Of a stretch of DNA of 64,000 nucleotides, positions 9,093 through 17,388 are shown in pieces; positions within the stretch are counted from its first letter, which is position 1; every line of letters begins with the position of its first letter. Position numbers and translations under genes: made by a program. Below the pieces are notes generated by a model. The model searched no databases and had not been told where the DNA came from. It worked only from the letters and a program-made list of their open reading frames with translations. This stretch comes from Pseudomonas sp. MYb60 (GTDB lineage Bacteria > Pseudomonadota > Gammaproteobacteria > Pseudomonadales > Pseudomonadaceae): assembly GCF_002979555.1 (NCBI RefSeq), contig NZ_PCOZ01000001.1, positions 248,001 to 312,000 of the forward strand, written 5' to 3'.

Positions 9093-9401
9093 GTGAAAAT
9101 CAACTGGGCCGAAAGGCTGCGCCAGAACGTGCATGAACTGGCCGAGTCGCTGGGCAACCTGTTTGTCGAGTCGTTCCACTACCTGGCGCTGTTCGCCATT
9201 GGGGCGGTGACGGCGTGGGCGGCGGTGATGGAATTTCTGGGCATGCTGGAAAACGGGCATATTAAGATCGATGACATCTTGCTGCTGTTCATCTACCTGG
9301 AACTGGGCGCGATGGTCGGGATTTACTTCAAGACCAACCACACGATACTAACACCCGAAATCAATTCAAAAATTGGTCAAGTCGGGCTTCTCACAGCTTA
9401 A
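9093..9401 (+). pseudogene. psiE: psiE, 5' fragment of the host gene interrupted by an island
   Basis: The first 83 codons (MKINWAERLRQ to GIYFKTNH) are a normal PsiE-family N-terminus, including the highly conserved LLLFIYLELGAMVGIYF motif. At 9343 the sequence switches to AT-rich foreign DNA, giving 19 unrelated residues before a stop at 9399. The missing 3' part lies 3.27 kb away at 12600-12853. PsiE proteins are small membrane proteins named for phosphate-starvation induction in E. coli; their function is poorly known. It starts at GTG after AAGGA. The fragment keeps only part of the membrane region and is probably inactive. Confidence 0.92.
9328..9342 (+). repeat. Left direct repeat / attL of the psiE island
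   Basis: TCAAGACCAACCACA, identical to 12600-12614. It is part of the psiE codons for F-K-T-N-H-M. This is the last host-like sequence before the composition changes. Confidence 0.9.
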
Positions 9402-9455
9402 TTTTGTACTTTGCGTTTCTCGTCTTCGTGTTGTATCTGATTGGAGTAGTAGAGA

Positions 9456-9917
9456 ATGGATAACTTGAATTGGGCTGACAAGCTACGTAAAAACCTTCAT
9501 TGCTCTGCTGATTCGCTGGGGAATTTGTGTGTCGAGGCCTTCCACTATCTAGCTTTGTTTGGCATTGGAGCTATTACCGCCTACGCTGCCGTTGTCACTT
9601 TTATCAGGATGCTAAGCGAAGGCAGTGTGAGTGTTGATGACATTCTCTTGCTATTCATTTATCTAGAACTAGGGGCGATGGTAGGAATTTATTTTAAAAC
9701 AAATCACATGCCAATCAGATTTCTTCTTTATGTCGCTATTACTGCTTTGACTAGATTGTTGATTGGTGATGTGTCGCACCATAAAGATCCTGATGCAGGT
9801 CTGTTGTATGTTTGTGGCGGGATCCTACTGCTTGCGTTTTCGATTTTGGTTGTTAGGTTTGCATCCTTTAAATATCCCTCAACAAAATCTGTAGAGTCAA
9901 GTGGGAGGGAGGTTTAA
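9456..9917 (+). CDS. psiE: Island-borne PsiE-family protein (complete, diverged copy)
   Basis: A complete 153-residue PsiE-family membrane protein with about four hydrophobic segments. It aligns along its whole length with the host fragments: DDILLLFIYLELGAMVGIYF and KTNHMP are identical, followed by RFLLYVAITALTRLLIGDVSHH against the host RFLIYVAITALTRLLISNVSHH. The tail (YPSTKSVESSGREV) differs. DNA is AT-rich and far more diverged than the protein. At 9695-9709 the island target is changed at four of 15 bases, all synonymous. It starts 54 bp after the stop of the truncated host fragment on the same strand, so the host psiE promoter could drive it. It probably supplies PsiE function in this strain. 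Confidence 0.92.
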   Translation: MDNLNWADKLRKNLHCSADSLGNLCVEAFHYLALFGIGAITAYAAVVTFIRMLSEGSVSVDDILLLFIYLELGAMVGIYFKTNHMPIRFLLYVAITALTRLLIGDVSHHKDPDAGLLYVCGGILLLAFSILVVRFASFKYPSTKSVESSGREV

Positions 9918-10000
9918 GTTTATAAGCAGGGGCGATTGTTTTTCTGCTATCACGGGACTCATAAGGAAGTTGTAGTAAAGGGTGAAATTATTACTTGGCA

Positions 10001-10035
10001 GGCGGATGCCTTAAGTTACTTTTAAGGCACCCGCC
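10001..10035. terminator. Strong hairpin between convergent island genes
   Basis: Two 14-nt arms (GGCGGATGCCTTAA and TTAAGGCACCCGCC) pair with one mismatch around a 7-nt loop. It lies between the island psiE and the convergent PLD-like gene. There is no clear T-run, so a terminator or mRNA-end hairpin is an inference. Confidence 0.55.
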
Positions 10036-10057
10036 GAGTAGCGGCAGAAAAGAAGTA

Positions 10058-11041
10058 TTAAATTATAAATTCACGCCATAAAATATTCTTTGAGCTCAGC
10101 TTTTCCCTTTCTTGGAAAAGTGTCTCAGAGCTATGTTTTAGAGAAAAACTGGTCATCGGCGAAGGATGGTTTTCAAATATTTGCATTCCTACACCTATCT
10201 CACAGACGTGCGAATCGAAGCGAATGAAACGTTCATGTGCATAATCCCTGAAGAAAGTATCGTGGTTAGATATTAGTGTCAGGCTATTCAGGGTCTTTGC
10301 AATAGGTGGGCACTCTGCTACGTTTACATTGAAGTAGTTAATTATTTCGTGGTAAGCGTCGCTATTCTTTTCTTCGCCGCCAGAAATTATGGTGACATTG
10401 AATTTTTTTCCGCTATCAGAGAGCATTCTTAAAAAACCTAGAGCACCTGATGCCGTAGACCCTCGTGTTAGGCCATCACGAATGCGAGTATATAAATACC
10501 TGTCAATTATGCTTATATTTTTAGAGTATTTAGTTAGAGGAAGAATTTTTGATGACCAGATAGCTTGAGCTGTGCTACCAAAAGGAATTTCGGTGCGTCC
10601 GGCTGTGCGACAAGATTGGAAATTTATCGACTCACTAACGGCTCCTGCACCGAGAAGTTCAAAGCCGGTGATGCTGCAACGTATAGTGGAGTCTTCATTT
10701 TCAGATAAGATTTTGCTTATTTCATCATCTGCCAAAGCAGTTTTGAAGATCGAGCATAAACTCTTAAGTTTGGAGAAGTTTTCGTAGTCGCTAAAGTTTT
10801 GCCAATCATTTTCGACTATTGATGTGCGATAGTATTCAAGAGCTTCTTTCCAGCGTTGCTGATATTTTATAGGAAGTTTTTTAATTAGCTCTAAAAACTC
10901 ATCAAATTTATCTGAATTTGATACTAAAACCCCGTGATCTCGCCACATCTGAAGAATGGAGTCGTGAGCCGCACTTTGTCCTGCTGTGTTTAGACTTTTA
11001 GAGTCAAAGAAATGCGTGTCGAAAGCGAATTCGGTAATCAT
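10058..11041 (-). CDS. Putative effector of a two-gene ATPase system; C-terminal PLD/MIT-C-like domain
   Basis: A 327-residue protein I do not recognise by name. The C-terminal half follows the order seen in phospholipase-D-like MIT-C domains: a hydrophobic strand plus acidic residue (SIIDRYL, 178-183), a predicted helix, VTIISGG (216-222), then HERFIRFD (269-276) and EIGVGMQIFE (281-290). The N-terminal 110 residues (MITEFAFDTHFFDS) have an aspartate pattern that could be PIN-like but is not conclusive. The gene follows the ATPase with a 2-bp gap and is surely cotranscribed. Codon use is AT-rich like the rest of the island. By analogy with other ATPase-plus-effector defence pairs I infer a nucleic-acid-targeting or regulatory partner; this is unproven. 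Confidence 0.7.
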   Translation of the reverse strand: MITEFAFDTHFFDSKSLNTAGQSAAHDSILQMWRDHGVLVSNSDKFDEFLELIKKLPIKYQQRWKEALEYYRTSIVENDWQNFSDYENFSKLKSLCSIFKTALADDEISKILSENEDSTIRCSITGFELLGAGAVSESINFQSCRTAGRTEIPFGSTAQAIWSSKILPLTKYSKNISIIDRYLYTRIRDGLTRGSTASGALGFLRMLSDSGKKFNVTIISGGEEKNSDAYHEIINYFNVNVAECPPIAKTLNSLTLISNHDTFFRDYAHERFIRFDSHVCEIGVGMQIFENHPSPMTSFSLKHSSETLFQEREKLSSKNILWREFII

Positions 11042-11043
11042 TC

Positions 11044-12468
11044 TTATCTCCTAGTCCTTTTTTCTCTTATACGTTCTTCAAAAAATCCATCAGGAAATTC
11101 TCTGCAGAAGTCTCCTTCATCGTCTAGTGGAATACTTAATATTTCTCCGCCATTTTTTGTTGGCTCAACGTAATTTATGCTGACTTTATCTTTGCTTAGT
11201 CCTTGATAAACCCTAGTTTGAAGTCTGAGTAGTAATGATTCACTGTGGGTTTCTATTATCCATTGATTTTTCTTGGAGGTCTCAATTATGAAGTCCGCCA
11301 AGTGTGCTTGTAGACGAGGGTGAAGATGAATTTCTGGCTGTTCAACACAAATGACGCTGTCTTCACGGACAATTCCTTCCACGATGATAGGCAGCATCTG
11401 TCCAATGCCAAATCCCACATCTGATGGGCCAACTACCACGCCTGAGCGAATGTCTCTAAGTTGAAGGCAGATGACAGTCCCGGTTATATTGTCACCTATG
11501 CTTCGTGCGGATAGTTCATATGGGATTTCAAATAATTCGAACCAGTAGTTGATTTTTTTGGTGATTTCAGGTGACTGTTCATATATGAATCGAGCTACAT
11601 TCTCGCCCAGTTTTCCAACAGATTCATTCTGGTCTCCTTTTGGGGCATAGAAGCGACTGGGGTGGCTACGCAGAGGTCCAAGGTAGGTCACGCTTGCGAG
11701 TTTTTCTTTTAGGTCGCTTGCTGTTTCACCCATTGCGTAGTTTACAATTATACCGGTAGTCATCGGAAGCCCTGAGCTAGGCTTAATATCGGTAACTGCC
11801 ATGCAAGGAGTCGAAAAGTTTAGGTCTGTCTGGAACTCGGTTTTCTGCAGAACTTTCTTTATGTCAGAAATTGATTGCTTATCCCAATCTCTTGTTCTCC
11901 GATCAATATAGTCGGCGAGAGAATCTTCTGTAAGTAAGGAGAATTTCTTCGCGGAAGAAAGCCTTTTGGATAGTGAGTCTTTATTGCCTTCCCGCAAGTA
12001 GGAGCCGAATGCGGTAAAAAGAATTGGAGCTTTTTTTGCATTGGTTAAAGTTATGTCTATTCTTTTTAAATAAGAAAATCCTTCATATGTGCTGTTGTTG
12101 CCTGTTCCGGAGTATGCATAAAATAATTCATAGCTGCGTAGGTGGCTGTTGCCGAATGCGTTTGAGCGTCCGTCTTGATTATTTTTGTTTTTGGATGGCG
12201 TGTATGAAACTCGGAAGCTTATTTCTTTTGATATATCATGCCCGTTTACCATAGATGAGTAGTCGCCTAGGTCTACATACTCACCGTTTGAAACCAATCC
12301 ACCTTGTGTACTTGGTCTGGTCAACGACTGCTTAAGAAGCATAATCGAATGAATAATAGAGCTTTTTCCTGAAGAGTTAGGCCCATAAATCAACGTTATA
12401 GGAGCAAGCGACAAAGATTGCCATTCAGAAAAAGCTTTGAAATTTTTGATATCGATGACAGTGAACAT
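11044..12468 (-). CDS. AAA family ATPase with DUF3696-like C-terminus, putative defence ATPase
   Basis: A 474-residue ABC/SMC-type ATPase of the AAA_15/AAA_21 kind. Residue marks: P-loop GPNSSGKSS (29-37) after FTVIDIKNFKAF; ABC-signature-like DVGFGIGQMLP; Walker B VICVEQPEIHLHP (372-384); H-loop IIETHSES (His408); and a DUF3696-like end, LDDEGDFCREFPDGFF. The frame is open to 12615, but the ATG at 12468 follows GGGAGG by 7 nt and starts the fold correctly. Such ATPases are common in phage-defence gene pairs, where they sense or gate a toxic partner. It is first in an operon with the 327-residue gene. Confidence 0.88.
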   Translation of the reverse strand: MFTVIDIKNFKAFSEWQSLSLAPITLIYGPNSSGKSSIIHSIMLLKQSLTRPSTQGGLVSNGEYVDLGDYSSMVNGHDISKEISFRVSYTPSKNKNNQDGRSNAFGNSHLRSYELFYAYSGTGNNSTYEGFSYLKRIDITLTNAKKAPILFTAFGSYLREGNKDSLSKRLSSAKKFSLLTEDSLADYIDRRTRDWDKQSISDIKKVLQKTEFQTDLNFSTPCMAVTDIKPSSGLPMTTGIIVNYAMGETASDLKEKLASVTYLGPLRSHPSRFYAPKGDQNESVGKLGENVARFIYEQSPEITKKINYWFELFEIPYELSARSIGDNITGTVICLQLRDIRSGVVVGPSDVGFGIGQMLPIIVEGIVREDSVICVEQPEIHLHPRLQAHLADFIIETSKKNQWIIETHSESLLLRLQTRVYQGLSKDKVSINYVEPTKNGGEILSIPLDDEGDFCREFPDGFFEERIREKRTRR

Positions 12469-12599
12469 CGAGCGGCCTCCCTTCCATCCATGTGATGTCT
12501 CAATGATGGCATAGCTATCTGATCCAAGGCTAGATATTGAGGGCTTCGAAAAGGCCAAATTGGAGCTTGTACGAGAAATTTGTATGGGTTTGGATTCAG

Positions 12600-12614
12600 T
12601 CAAGACCAACCACA
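12600..12614 (+). repeat. Right direct repeat / attR of the psiE island
   Basis: TCAAGACCAACCACA, an exact copy of 9328-9342. GC-rich host psiE sequence resumes directly after it. Read on the minus strand the repeat contributes a TTGACT that could serve as a -35 box for the island operon; this is only a possibility. Confidence 0.9.
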
Positions 12615-12853
12615 TGCCCGTGCGCTTCCTGATCTACGTGGCTATCACCGCGCTGACGCGCCTGCTGATCTCCAACGTGTCCCACCACAACCCGCCAGAC
12701 GTCGGCATCATCTACCTGTGCGGTGGGATTCTGCTGTTGGCGTTCGCGATCCTGGTGGTGCGCTACGCCTCGTCGGCGTTCCCTTCGGTGAAGGTCGAAA
12801 GCCCGCGTCGCAAAGGCGAGGCGAGCGTGGAAACCGAGAAGGGCGAGCTTTAA
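12600..12853 (+). pseudogene. psiE: psiE, 3' fragment of the interrupted host gene
   Basis: The last 79 codons of host psiE (MPVRFLIYVAITALTRLL to ETEKGEL) in the frame that continues the fragment at 9093. The join TTC-AAG-ACC-AAC-CAC-ATG is exact across the duplicated 15 bp. It has no start or ribosome site of its own, and reading the same frame upstream into the island gives residues that belong to no family. It is GC-rich like the chromosome. Confidence 0.93.
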
Positions 12854-13164
12854 AGCCCGACGCTGAACGGCAGCGCCTGCGCAGGTGGGCGCTGCAACAC
12901 CTTGTGATCGCCGTCGGTCATCACCGCCAGGATCTCCATGGCGCTGTGGCCCTGTTCAATCGCGATACCGAACTGAATGCTTTGCACCAGGCGTTTGAGC
13001 CGCTGAGGGTCGTTGCGTTGCTCGGCGCTGATCATGCGCTTGGCGACCACGCCGGCCTCGTTGGAGAGGGTGAGCATGATGCTCCCATCCAAACGCTGAA
13101 TGCTCAGGTTCACGCGGTATTCCGGGGTGAAGGTGTCCGTGATGATCTGAAAAGGATTGTCCAT
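12850..13164 (-). CDS. DUF3509 domain-containing protein
   Basis: A 104-residue protein of the Pseudomonas-restricted DUF3509 family, starting MDNPFQIITDTFTPEYRVNL and continuing SIQRLDGSIMLTLSNEAG and VVAKRMIS. I chose the ATG at 13164; the frame extends 11 codons further up without family similarity. It converges with psiE, whose stop codon overlaps its stop by 4 bp. The function is unknown. Confidence 0.85.
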   Translation of the reverse strand: MDNPFQIITDTFTPEYRVNLSIQRLDGSIMLTLSNEAGVVAKRMISAEQRNDPQRLKRLVQSIQFGIAIEQGHSAMEILAVMTDGDHKVLQRPPAQALPFSVGL

Positions 13165-13310
13165 GGTGCGTACCGCCTGATAAGAACATGCAGTCATTGA
13201 CGACCGGTGTCGGGATTAGTTCGCATTGCCTGACCACCGGTCCGTATCCCTCAGAAGGTGTACAGCAAGGGCCGTGCCGTACAGCGATCTACCAGGCAGT
13301 GGGGTTTGAA

Positions 13311-13400
13311 TGTGGGAGGGGGCTTGCCCCCGATGGCAGTGTGTCAGCCGAGTATTCATTGGCTGATGCACCTTCATCGGGGGCAAGCCCCCTCCCACAT
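13311..13400. repeat. REPIN (inverted pair of REP elements)
   Basis: TGTGGGAGGGGGCTTGCC at the left and its inverted partner ending CCCTCCCACAT at the right, with about 40 bp between. This doublet is typical of REPINs in the P. fluorescens group, which are moved by RAYT transposases in trans. It lies downstream of the serine transporter gene. Confidence 0.9.
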
Positions 13401-13434
13401 TTGATTTTGCTGTGCATGTGAGCGGTGGGCTATT

Positions 13435-14724
13435 TCAGGGCAGTACCGAAAAAACGATCGCAGACAGCGCAATCAGCCCGATCACCACCACAAACACGTT
13501 GGACACCTGGCCCGAGTACTGGCGCAGCGCTGGCACGCGGCGGATCGCATACATCGGCATCAGGAACAGCAGGCACGCGATGATCGGCCCGCCCAGGGTC
13601 TCGATCATGCCCAGGATGCTTGGGTTGAAGGTGGCCACGGCCCAGCAGGTCAGTACCATGAACAGTGCGGTGCTGCGTTCCAGCCATTTGGCCGGCATCG
13701 AGCGGTTGCGTCCGCGCAGCGATTTGACGATCAAACCCTGGAAGCCTTCGCTGGCGCCGATGTAGTGGCCGAGGAAGGATTTGGTAATGGCCACCAGCGC
13801 GATCAGCGGCGCGGCGTAGGCGATCACCGGGGTCTGGAAGTGGTTGGCCAGGTACGACAGGATCGAAATGTTCTGCGCCTTGGCGGCGGCCAGGTCCGCC
13901 GGTGAGAGGGCCAGTACGCAGCTGAAGCAGAAGAACATCACGGTCAGCACCATCATGCCGTGGGCGGTGGCGAGAATACCGCTGCTTTTGCGCTCGGCCA
14001 GCGGGCCGTATACGCGTTTCTGGTCGACGGCGAACGCGGAGATGATCGGCGAGTGGTTGAAGGAAAACACCATCACCGGAATCGCCAGCCACAGCGTCTT
14101 GAAGAACAGCGGCAAGGGCATGCCATCACCGGCAGAGGCGAAGAACGCGCCGTTCCAGTTGGGGATCAGGCTGAACGCCAGCAACAGCAACGCGGCGACG
14201 AACGGGTAGACCAGCACGCTCATGGCCTTGACGATCACGCCCTGGCCACACCGCACGATGGCCATCAGGCCGAGGATCAGCACCAGCGACAGGATCGCCC
14301 GGGGCGGCGGGGCGATGTGCAGTTGGTGTTCCATGAAGCTGCCGAGGGTGTTGGTCAGCGCGACGCTATAAACCAGCAGGATCGGGAAAATCGCAAAGAA
14401 GTACAGCAGGGTGATCAGTTTGCCTGCGCCGACGCCGAAATGTTCTTCCACCACTTCGGTGATGTCGCCGGATTTGCCTGACAGCACAAAGCGCGTCAGC
14501 CCACGGTGAGCGAAGAAGGTCATCGGGAAGGCCAACAGCGCCAGCACGATCAGCGGCCAGAAGCCACCGACGCCGGCGTTGATCGGCAGAAACAAGGTGC
14601 CGGCACCGATGGCGGTGCCGTAGAGGCCCAGCATCCAAGTGGTGTCGTGTTGGGTCCAGCCGGTGGTCACGGTTGTTGCTGTAGCAGCAGGATTTTCAGC
14701 AGCAGGTGTACGTACATCGGTCAT
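13435..14724 (-). CDS. sdaC: Serine transporter of the HAAAP (SdaC/TdcC) family
   Basis: A 429-residue inner-membrane proton or sodium symporter of the hydroxy/aromatic amino-acid permease family, with 11 or so hydrophobic segments. Family marks include TWMLGLYGTAIGAGTLFLPI near the N-terminus and GLTRFVLSGKSGDITEVVEEHFG. The start is the ATG of MTDVRTPAAEN with GAGG upstream; the frame is open to 14793 without support. It follows sdaA on the same strand by 62 bp, so uptake and deamination of serine form one unit. Confidence 0.9.
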   Translation of the reverse strand: MTDVRTPAAENPAATATTVTTGWTQHDTTWMLGLYGTAIGAGTLFLPINAGVGGFWPLIVLALLAFPMTFFAHRGLTRFVLSGKSGDITEVVEEHFGVGAGKLITLLYFFAIFPILLVYSVALTNTLGSFMEHQLHIAPPPRAILSLVLILGLMAIVRCGQGVIVKAMSVLVYPFVAALLLLAFSLIPNWNGAFFASAGDGMPLPLFFKTLWLAIPVMVFSFNHSPIISAFAVDQKRVYGPLAERKSSGILATAHGMMVLTVMFFCFSCVLALSPADLAAAKAQNISILSYLANHFQTPVIAYAAPLIALVAITKSFLGHYIGASEGFQGLIVKSLRGRNRSMPAKWLERSTALFMVLTCWAVATFNPSILGMIETLGGPIIACLLFLMPMYAIRRVPALRQYSGQVSNVFVVVIGLIALSAIVFSVLP

Positions 14725-14786
14725 CGGTATTGCCTCGTTATTATTTTTGCGCGGGCTCACGTTTGGGGCGGGAAGCAGTGCTCCGA

Positions 14787-16163
14787 TCAGCACTCCACCC
14801 AGCTGACCGCCAGGCCGCCCCGTGAAGTTTCTTTGTATTTGTCATGCATGTCGGCACCGGTGTCGCGCATGGTGCGGATCACCCGGTCGAGGGAAATGAA
14901 GTGCTTGCCGTCACCGCGCAGGGCCATTTGCGTGGCGTTGATCGCCTTGACCGCGGCGATGGCGTTGCGCTCGATGCAGGGCACTTGCACCAGGCCGCCC
15001 ACCGGGTCGCAGGTAAGGCCGAGGTTGTGTTCCAGGCCGATTTCAGCGGCGTTTTCCAGTTGCTCCGGGGTGGCGCCGAGTACATCCGCCAGCCCGGCGG
15101 CGGCCATGGCGCAGGCAGAACCGACCTCACCCTGGCAGCCGACTTCCGCACCGGAGATGGAAGCGTTTTTCTTGCACAAAATGCCGACGGCGGCAGCGGC
15201 CAGGAAGAAATTGACTACGTCGTCGTCAGACGCGTCTGGATTGAACTTCATGTAGTAATGCAGCACCGCAGGAATGATCCCTGCAGCGCCATTGGTCGGC
15301 GCGGTGACCATGCGCCCGCCGGCCGCATTCTCTTCGTTGACGGCCAGGGCGAACAGGTTGACCCATTCCATCGCCGACAAGGTCGAGGTGATGACGTTGG
15401 GTTTGCCGATTTCCAGCAGGCTACGGTGCAATTTCGCTGCACGACGGGGCACGTCCAGGCCGCCAGGCAAGATGCCTTCATCGCGCAGGCCTTGTTCCAC
15501 GCACTCGCGCATCACTGACCAGATATGCAGCAGGCCGCTGCGGATTTCCGCGTCGCTGCGCCATGCACGCTCGTTGGCCATCATCAATTGCGAAACCCGC
15601 AGGCCGTGCTTGTTGCACAGGGCCAGCAGTTCGACGGCGCTGGAAAAGTCGTAGGGCAATGCCACGTCGCTGGTGGGCGCAATCCCCGATTCGGCCTCCG
15701 CCGCTTCGATGATGAAACCGCCGCCCACCGAGTAATAGGTTTGTTCAGTCAACAGCCCGTCGTCGCCGTAGGCGTGCAGGGACATGGCGTTGGGGTGGTA
15801 GGGCAAGCTCTCGTCCAGCAGCAGGAGGTCGGTGTGCCAATTGAAGGCAATTTCCTGCTGGCCGGCGAGCAGCAACTGGCCGGACTCGCGCAGTCGCTGG
15901 ATGCGTGGATTGATCGAGGTGGGGTCGACCTGGTCCGGCCACTCGCCCATCAAGCCCATCACGCAGGCGCGGTCGGTGGCATGGCCCACGCCGGTCGCGG
16001 AGAGCGAGCCGTACAAGCGCACTTCAACGCGGCGGGTGCCGGTCAGCAGTCGTTGGTCAATCAGCCCTTGGGCGAAGGTCGCCGCCGCCCGCATGGGGCC
16101 GACGGTGTGGGAGCTGGAAGGACCAATGCCCACCTTGAATAGATCAAAAACACTGATAGCCAT
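14787..16163 (-). CDS. sdaA: L-serine ammonia-lyase (iron-sulfur type)
   Basis: A 458-residue single-chain L-serine deaminase that makes pyruvate and ammonia. The N-terminal beta domain begins [19 protein letters not shown]; the C-terminal catalytic part has [19 protein letters not shown] and [19 protein letters not shown], which hold the cysteines of the 4Fe-4S cluster. The length is that of SdaA. It is divergent from a LysR regulator, and the serine transporter follows. Confidence 0.96.
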   Translation of the reverse strand: MAISVFDLFKVGIGPSSSHTVGPMRAAATFAQGLIDQRLLTGTRRVEVRLYGSLSATGVGHATDRACVMGLMGEWPDQVDPTSINPRIQRLRESGQLLLAGQQEIAFNWHTDLLLLDESLPYHPNAMSLHAYGDDGLLTEQTYYSVGGGFIIEAAEAESGIAPTSDVALPYDFSSAVELLALCNKHGLRVSQLMMANERAWRSDAEIRSGLLHIWSVMRECVEQGLRDEGILPGGLDVPRRAAKLHRSLLEIGKPNVITSTLSAMEWVNLFALAVNEENAAGGRMVTAPTNGAAGIIPAVLHYYMKFNPDASDDDVVNFFLAAAAVGILCKKNASISGAEVGCQGEVGSACAMAAAGLADVLGATPEQLENAAEIGLEHNLGLTCDPVGGLVQVPCIERNAIAAVKAINATQMALRGDGKHFISLDRVIRTMRDTGADMHDKYKETSRGGLAVSWVEC

Positions 16164-16300
16164 GCTAAACCCTTACAAGCAATGGAGTAGGAATCGCTGC
16201 CATGTTTTGTAGGACGAGCGCAATTGGCGCGATACTGAGCCTCTGGATCGGCACTGACCAACGAATTATCCTAAGACACCCTTTAGCAGGACTAAACCCT

Positions 16301-17248
16301 ATGACCCGGCCCCTTCATGGCCAGACTTATGTCTGGTTGCACGTTTTTTCCTGCGCGGCGCGCCATTTGTCGTTTACCCGTTGCGCCGAAGAACTGCACA
16401 TCACCCCGGGGGCAGTGAGCCAGCAGATTCGTCAACTCGAGGAACGCTTGGGGTTTCGCCTGTTTCACCGACGCGCACGCGGGGTGGAGCTGAGTGCTGA
16501 GGGGCAGCGACTGGCGGCAACGGTGGGGGAGGCCTACGGCAGCATCGATGCCGAGTTGCAGCGGTTGGATGCGGGCATGATCAGCGGCACTTTGCGCCTG
16601 CGTTCGATCCCGTCGTTCCTGGGCAAATGGCTGACCCCACGGCTGCCGCGTCTGCAGCAACGTTTTCCGGATATCCAGTTGCGCATGGTCGCCGAGGACA
16701 GCAGCATCGCGCTGCACGAAGGTGACTTCGACCTCGCCATCGACCTCAACGACGGCAGTTACCCCGGGCTGTTATCCACAGCCTTGCTGGATGAACAGAT
16801 TTTCCCGGTGTGCGCCCCCGGCCTGCTGCGTGGTCGTCCGCCGTTGCATGGCCCGGCCGACCTGGTGCACTTCCCGCTGCTGCACGACATTACCGCCTGG
16901 CGTGGGAGTTATGAGTATGCCGAGTGGGAGTTTTACCTGAATGCCATCGGCTATCACCACGCCGACGTCCGCCGTGGCCATACCTTCAACCGCAATCACC
17001 TGACCATCGAAGCCGCCATCGCCGGCATGGGCGTCGCCATTGCGCGGCGCACCTTGCTCAATGATGAACTGGAGCGCGGCACCCTGATCGTGCCGTTCGG
17101 CCTCGCCGTGCCCAATCACAAACGCTATGTGCTCCTCTATGCGCCAGGCGCGCTGAGCCATCCGGGCGTGCGGGCAGTGCACGACTGGCTGGTGGAAGAA
17201 GCGGGGATTTTTCGCGGATTGCACCCGTTGGCAGAGGGGCAATTGTGA
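16301..17248 (+). CDS. LysR-family regulator, DsdC/GcvA-like, next to serine deaminase
   Basis: A 315-residue LysR-type regulator. The helix-turn-helix is LSFTRCAEELHITPGAVSQQ with IRQLEERLGFRLFHR, followed by a substrate-binding domain with PEPXX-like IPSFLGKWLTPRLP. The closest pattern I recognise is DsdC, the D-serine-responsive activator, and GcvA. The start is the ATG at 16301; an upstream extension to 16202 lacks family similarity. Being divergent from sdaA, it probably controls sdaA-sdaC in response to serine; this is inferred from position. Confidence 0.85.
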   Translation: MTRPLHGQTYVWLHVFSCAARHLSFTRCAEELHITPGAVSQQIRQLEERLGFRLFHRRARGVELSAEGQRLAATVGEAYGSIDAELQRLDAGMISGTLRLRSIPSFLGKWLTPRLPRLQQRFPDIQLRMVAEDSSIALHEGDFDLAIDLNDGSYPGLLSTALLDEQIFPVCAPGLLRGRPPLHGPADLVHFPLLHDITAWRGSYEYAEWEFYLNAIGYHHADVRRGHTFNRNHLTIEAAIAGMGVAIARRTLLNDELERGTLIVPFGLAVPNHKRYVLLYAPGALSHPGVRAVHDWLVEEAGIFRGLHPLAEGQL

Positions 17249-17388
17249 GGCCTATTGGCCATAAGAAGATGAAAGTAACTCCCCACCCTAACAGTGTTTT
17301 TGCTCGTAGTCAGACTTAATTTGTAATGTAGGATTTATCTTTTCAAAGGGGTTGAATTGTTTCTCTGACTGCTCAATTGTGTAGTTAA

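Larger units (their letters stand above)
9328..12614. mobile_element. Integrated island inside psiE, carrying a replacement psiE and a two-gene ATPase/PLD-like module
   Basis: A 3,272-bp insertion (one repeat copy plus insert) bounded by a perfect 15-bp direct repeat. It is much more AT-rich than the flanks, with codons such as TTT, AAA, AAT and ATT common. Removing it joins 9342 to 12615 and restores an in-frame psiE of 162 codons, so the boundaries are known to the base. Contents from left: a complete diverged psiE homologue (plus strand), a strong hairpin, then a two-gene minus-strand operon. No integrase, transposase or resolvase is encoded, so it was moved in trans, by a lost enzyme or by homologous recombination. 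Clear terminal inverted repeats were not found. Confidence 0.9.

Noticed and set aside
9093..9401. Frameshift or sequencing error in psiE
   Set aside because: The break coincides with a sharp composition change and a perfect direct repeat whose other copy resumes the gene, which an error cannot explain.
9343..12599. Insertion sequence or transposon with terminal inverted repeats
   Set aside because: Comparing both ends gave only weak, chance-level inverted similarity, and there is no transposase gene.
12560..12853. Separate small membrane protein gene starting inside the island
   Set aside because: Its first residues are island noise and the rest is the continuation of host psiE in the right frame, so it is a gene fragment.
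16218..16230. LysR-type operator GCGCAATTGGCGC between sdaA and the LysR gene
   Set aside because: It is palindromic but does not fit T-N11-A well and a second half-site is not seen; too weak to list as a feature.
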